A stretch of 64,000 nucleotides of DNA from an uncultured Bacilli bacterium (lineage in GTDB: Bacteria > Bacillota_I > Bacilli_A > RFN20 > CAG-826), in assembly GCA_934725985.1 (NCBI GenBank), contig CAKVCX010000001.1, positions 372,001 to 436,000 on the forward strand, read 5' to 3'. The translations under genes were made by a program, and so were the position numbers. How positions within the stretch are numbered: position 1 is the first letter of the stretch; the number at the start of each line of letters is the position of its first letter. Positions 60,466 through 64,000 of the stretch are shown here, piece after piece. The notes below the pieces were generated by a model. It ran no database searches. It was not told the DNA's origin and was given only the letters and a program-made list of their open reading frames with translations.

Positions 60466-60477
60466 GCACTCCTTTTT

Positions 60478-60511
60478 AAAAAAGCAAGCCACTAACCCTG
60501 CTTGCTTTTTT
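60478..60511 (+). terminator. Bidirectional rho-independent terminator
   Basis: AAAAAAGCAAGC pairs perfectly with GCTTGCTTTTTT over a 10-base loop. It serves the DUF2130 gene and, on the other strand, the alpha-L-fucosidase gene that ends just beside it. Confidence 0.9.
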
Positions 60512-60514
60512 TAA

Positions 60515-61720
60515 TTATTTAAACCTAACAACCCTAATACATCTAGCCTCACCATAATCAAAAGGTCTAACAATAATTGTAGATTTATCTTTTGATAGCT
60601 TGACAGGATATTTGCAATCTAAATATTTTGCATTTTTTATCTTATGGTTTTTAATAACCGCTTGCTTTGTTCCTTCATTTAATTGAACGTTTGGGTCTAA
60701 AGAAAAGACAACATCCTTGATGACGGCATAATAGTAATTATCATCTTGGAGAATAATACAATCATCACTTTCGATATCGGCTTTTTTTACGTTGTAGATA
60801 AAGTATTTGTTTTTCCTAATTACTTCGCCTAGACCATCAAAATATAACTTATCTCTAGTAGAAATATAGCCATTGCCTAAAGGGCCGCAGTTTAATAAAA
60901 AGTTACAATTGCAGTTACGACAATCAATCAAAGAATAAAGAATTTCCTTAAAAGATTTATAATCTAAATCATGTTTGGCGCATCCCCAATGTTCACCAAA
61001 GACTTCACACATTTCCCCGGCTCTTTCCTTATCATCGATTTGAACGGTTTTACTTGGCGCGCTTCTTTCATAAGTGACAGAATCAATCTCATAATGTCCG
61101 ACCGAGCCAGTATCGCTTAAGCCAGTGTTATTTATAATCATGGCTTCTTTTTGGTATTTTCTAATCATTTTATATAAACGGTCGAATTCCCAGTTTTCAT
61201 TTGGCTTATCCCAAAATCCATCAAACCAAAATCCGCCTATCTTTCCATAATTAGTGCAAAGTAGTTCGACCGATTTATATAAAAAATCTAAATATTTTGG
61301 AAAGTTATCTTTGTAATCTTTTGAATGCCAATCCAATAGGGCGTGATAAAAGAAAGGGACTATTCCTTCCTTATTGCAGGCATCGACAAATTCTTTAACC
61401 AAATCCCTTTTTGGCCCGTAATGGATGCAATCCCAATCCGTTAATCCTTTTGAATCGTATAAAAAGAAACCATCATGGTGCTTGGTTGTAAGGTTGATAT
61501 ATTTAACACCAGATTTTTTAGCTAGGCGAACTAATTTGATAGCCCAATCTTTTTTAGGATTAAATTTATTCGCGAAATCTTTGCTAAAGTATTTCTTTTT
61601 CTCTTCTATATCCAAAGCAAAATAGGCCCATTCACCTTTGTTAAGCATAGAATATAATCCGTAATGGACAAACATCCCAAAGCCTAATTTCTCAAATCTT
61701 TTTATATAATCTGGCTTCAT
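60515..61720 (-). CDS. Alpha-L-fucosidase (GH29)
   Basis: A 401-aa GH29 glycosidase. Motifs are GMFVHYGLYS near the N-terminus, LTTKHHDGFFLYDS, the nucleophile Asp in FWFDGFWD, and the C-terminal LNCGPLGNGYIS. There is no signal peptide, so it acts on fucosylated sugars inside the cell. The ribosome site AAGGAG lies 6 bases before the ATG. It follows the GH94 gene by about 24 bases, so they are one operon for host- or plant-glycan use. Confidence 0.92.
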   Translation of the reverse strand: MKPDYIKRFEKLGFGMFVHYGLYSMLNKGEWAYFALDIEEKKKYFSKDFANKFNPKKDWAIKLVRLAKKSGVKYINLTTKHHDGFFLYDSKGLTDWDCIHYGPKRDLVKEFVDACNKEGIVPFFYHALLDWHSKDYKDNFPKYLDFLYKSVELLCTNYGKIGGFWFDGFWDKPNENWEFDRLYKMIRKYQKEAMIINNTGLSDTGSVGHYEIDSVTYERSAPSKTVQIDDKERAGEMCEVFGEHWGCAKHDLDYKSFKEILYSLIDCRNCNCNFLLNCGPLGNGYISTRDKLYFDGLGEVIRKNKYFIYNVKKADIESDDCIILQDDNYYYAVIKDVVFSLDPNVQLNEGTKQAVIKNHKIKNAKYLDCKYPVKLSKDKSTIIVRPFDYGEARCIRVVRFK

Positions 61721-61744
61721 GCAGACTCCTTTAGTTAAATTGAA

Positions 61745-64000
61745 TCAATCAACAACACATTCAATTTTAATTGATTTAGAGCTAGGAGGGACTATATTTC
61801 CGTTAATTTTCTCTCCGTTAACAAAAAGAGTGCAGGCGTGTGTCTTCTTTCCTTTTATGTTTAACTCAATTTCATAGGTGCAGCCACGGAACTTTCTAGT
61901 AATCTTTGCTTTTTTGATATGGCTTGGAAGACATGGGTCAATTAATAGACCTTCTTTTTCCGGGCGAACGCCGAAGAAATATTGCTGAAGGGCAATATTC
62001 ATCCAAGTAGCCGTACCAGTAAGCCAGCTAACAGCTGCTTCCCCTGCCCGTAAGGCTTTAGGCCCACGGACATTAGAAGAATATATATAAGGCTCGCAAT
62101 TATAGGCATCCACACCAATTTTAGAAATGATATGGTCTGGCATAAGCTCGCTATAAACTTTATAGGCATCATCGGGGCGATTAAGCATGCAATAGGCGAT
62201 TATTGCCCAAGTATTCGCATGGCAAAAGACCCCGCCGTTTTCTCCAATTCCTGGGGTGGCAAAAGATATTTCTTCTTCTTTTGAAGGATAATTTCTTTCT
62301 AGCGGAGGATATTGAATGGCTAACCCAAATGGCGTATTGCAGTATTTCATAACGCTATCCATGACTATATTCCCACGCTCTTTATTAGCAACCGAAGAAA
62401 AAACAGCCCAGGAATTACTATTAATCCAAATCCTTCCACACCTTTCCTTACTCCCGCCAACTCTAATTCCAGAATCAGTAAAGGCACGGATATAATGATC
62501 TTCTTCAAACATGTCTTCATTTAAGACTTTTGCTTGTTTTTTGGCCGCTTCTTCGTAAAAAGAAGAATCACGCCCCAACTCTTTTTCTATTTTAGCTAGA
62601 TCCAAACAAGCCAAAACAAATTGCTCGGCCGCCATAATCGACTCCCCTTTTCCCTTACGGCAAACCGTATTAAGGCAATCGTTCCAATCGCTATTTAACA
62701 TTAAAGGGACTTTATGTTCGCCCATAGTCGAAACGGTAAAATTAATAGAAGCTTCTAAATGCTCTAAAACAGTCCCTTCCCCTCCATCATAATAAGGAAC
62801 TACTTCGTTTAAGAAAGTATAATCATTTGTTTCTTTTAATAATTCATAAACCGTATAAACCATCCAAAGGTGGTCATCACTTCTATCGCTTATATCGGAC
62901 TTTTTCTTTTCTATATGGTAATAACGATGGGTAGTTTTGCCACACCTATATTGTTCCGACATTACTTCCTTTATTCTTTTCTTAACCGACTCTTGGTCAT
63001 AAATAATTCTAGAAAGACAATCTTGTGATGTATCTCTTACTCCATATCCACGGGCAGAACCGGTCGCATAGAATGATATTTCCCTACAAACGCAAAAATT
63101 AATATAAGCTTGATATGGATTCCAAATATTAGCCATTCTGTCTAATTCTATATCGTCAGTTTCAACATGGAAGGCAGAATCAAATCCAGCCCATTTTTCT
63201 TTAACGCTAGCAAAAAGCTTATCAACGTATTCGATATTCTTATATTTTGCTATCTCTAAAACTGGGTCTAATTTTTTATCAAAGGTACCTAAAATTATGG
63301 CAAAATCTTTTGCTTCGTTTTCTTTAAAGGATAGTTCATAGGAAAAAGCAAATATACCTTCTCCACCTTGCAACTCTGTATTTGGACATTTTCCTATTTC
63401 TATAGCTTCGGGGTTTGATAAATCTCTATAGGCACCTAAAAACCCTTTCCTAATCCCAGTATAAGAAGAAGATGGCATTGTTGATGTCATAAATACATAT
63501 GGAGTTTCATCTGGGCGAGGCTGGGCATCTATAAAATAATCATAAATCAAAGCATCAACGTCTTTACAATAATTTATGTTATTGGATTGTTTTGTGTAGC
63601 ATTGCCACTGCATTTCTCTTATATATTCCATATTGCCCATTTCTTTCGCGGCAAATACTTGGATGTCTTTGCTTTCTTTAGAAGAAATATTAAGGCGATA
63701 TATTAAGGCATTTTCTTTTCCCACATAAGCAAGTAAAGAAACTACTACTCCATCTTTTATGGCTTTAAAACGAGTATACCCACGTCCATGTCTAGATTCA
63801 AAAAAATCCAATTCTTCATTAGTAGGTAAAAAATTTGGATTCCAGACTTTCCCCGTCTTTTTATCCTTAATATAAATAAATAATCCCTGTGCATCGGTAG
63901 GAGTATTGAAAAACCCATAACGGCCGATTCTCCAAATCTCTGGAGACTTATACCAGCTTAAATTACCGCCCGCTTGGGATATCATGGTATAAAACTCTCC
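61745..64000 (-). CDS. GH94-type glycoside phosphorylase (5' end outside window)
   Basis: At least 750 residues of a cellobiose/chitobiose-phosphorylase-like enzyme. Family features are the N-terminal ESRHGRGYT, then ATGSARGYGVRDTSQD, the general-acid Asp in NSDWNDCLN, and NGGVFCHANTWA. Such enzymes split a beta-linked disaccharide with phosphate to give a sugar-1-phosphate. The frame is open to the window edge, and the family usually has about 35 more N-terminal residues. The ATG at 63985 (GGAGAG upstream) is therefore probably internal. The sugar is undetermined; the GH29 neighbour hints at complex glycans. Confidence 0.88.
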   Translation of the reverse strand, partial: GEFYTMISQAGGNLSWYKSPEIWRIGRYGFFNTPTDAQGLFIYIKDKKTGKVWNPNFLPTNEELDFFESRHGRGYTRFKAIKDGVVVSLLAYVGKENALIYRLNISSKESKDIQVFAAKEMGNMEYIREMQWQCYTKQSNNINYCKDVDALIYDYFIDAQPRPDETPYVFMTSTMPSSSYTGIRKGFLGAYRDLSNPEAIEIGKCPNTELQGGEGIFAFSYELSFKENEAKDFAIILGTFDKKLDPVLEIAKYKNIEYVDKLFASVKEKWAGFDSAFHVETDDIELDRMANIWNPYQAYINFCVCREISFYATGSARGYGVRDTSQDCLSRIIYDQESVKKRIKEVMSEQYRCGKTTHRYYHIEKKKSDISDRSDDHLWMVYTVYELLKETNDYTFLNEVVPYYDGGEGTVLEHLEASINFTVSTMGEHKVPLMLNSDWNDCLNTVCRKGKGESIMAAEQFVLACLDLAKIEKELGRDSSFYEEAAKKQAKVLNEDMFEEDHYIRAFTDSGIRVGGSKERCGRIWINSNSWAVFSSVANKERGNIVMDSVMKYCNTPFGLAIQYPPLERNYPSKEEEISFATPGIGENGGVFCHANTWAIIAYCMLNRPDDAYKVYSELMPDHIISKIGVDAYNCEPYIYSSNVRGPKALRAGEAAVSWLTGTATWMNIALQQYFFGVRPEKEGLLIDPCLPSHIKKAKITRKFRGCTYEIELNIKGKKTHACTLFVNGEKINGNIVPPSSKSIKIECVVD

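Noticed and set aside
1..64000. tRNA, rRNA or replication-origin signals
   Set aside because: I scanned the intergenic regions for tRNA-like ends, rRNA blocks and DnaA-box clusters and found none that I could support.

Overview
The window is AT-rich DNA (roughly one third G+C by eye). It uses the standard genetic code: TGA is a stop, for example at 3933-3935. It encodes lipoproteins with lipobox signals, a type III glutamine synthetase, a zinc-type L31, HrcA/CIRCE heat-shock control and CsoR copper control. This suggests an uncultured gut-type Bacillota of the Bacilli side, possibly a small-genome lineage near RF39 or Erysipelotrichales. That placement is inference. No rRNA, tRNA or CRISPR array was seen.

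Layout. 0-24.8 kb is mostly core genome: RluA-type pseudouridine synthase and patatin; a 5'-nucleotidase lipoprotein; a putrescine pathway made of an arginine-decarboxylase/agmatine-deiminase fusion plus AguB; a GH2 glycosidase with a frameshifted HAD phosphatase; aminopeptidase P; a copA-copZ-csoR operon with its operator; Hsp20 under two CIRCE elements; ybaK; a PIN-domain protein beside a membrane protein with four YegP-like modules; tldD/tldE; rpmE-metG-rlmD. 

24.7-35.2 kb is an accessory array starting exactly in the 3' end of rlmD. The last codons of rlmD plus about 400 bp of downstream sequence recur at 26693 and 33721, and a diverged rlmD 3' end recurs at 28848. These junctions split the region into four modules. 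Their cargo is a DUF4143 ATPase; an AlbA_2/HATPase/winged-helix protein; DUF4417, DUF6883 and DUF4926 remnants with an AbiEi-type antitoxin and a second, GC-richer DUF4143 ATPase; and a DinJ-YafQ toxin-antitoxin pair. All convincing intact cargo genes are on the + strand and no recombinase gene is visible. This array is the strongest candidate for an undescribed mobile system.

35.4-44.7 kb holds a large lipoprotein, then an operon joining a CooC-like ATPase to two 2-hydroxyacyl-CoA-dehydratase-like subunits, their ATP-dependent activase, a 59-residue membrane peptide and a protein ending in a CxxCx5C motif. It is followed by rmuC. The pairing of a CooC-type maturation ATPase with this dehydratase/activase family, and a seven-cysteine cluster in the large subunit, suggest an unusual metalloenzyme. 

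44.8-50.5 kb is a three-gene restriction-modification-like system (GIY-YIG-like/helicase, Eco57I-like adenine methylase, partner subunit). 50.7-64 kb carries glnN, a DUF3990 toxin-antitoxin pair with a double operator, a trimerisation-type glycosidase, a macro-domain-like gene pair, a DUF2130 coiled-coil protein, an alpha-L-fucosidase (GH29) and a GH94 phosphorylase cut by the window edge. 

Several first genes of transcription units have a -10 box only 6-9 bases before the start codon and no Shine-Dalgarno site, which suggests leaderless mRNAs.
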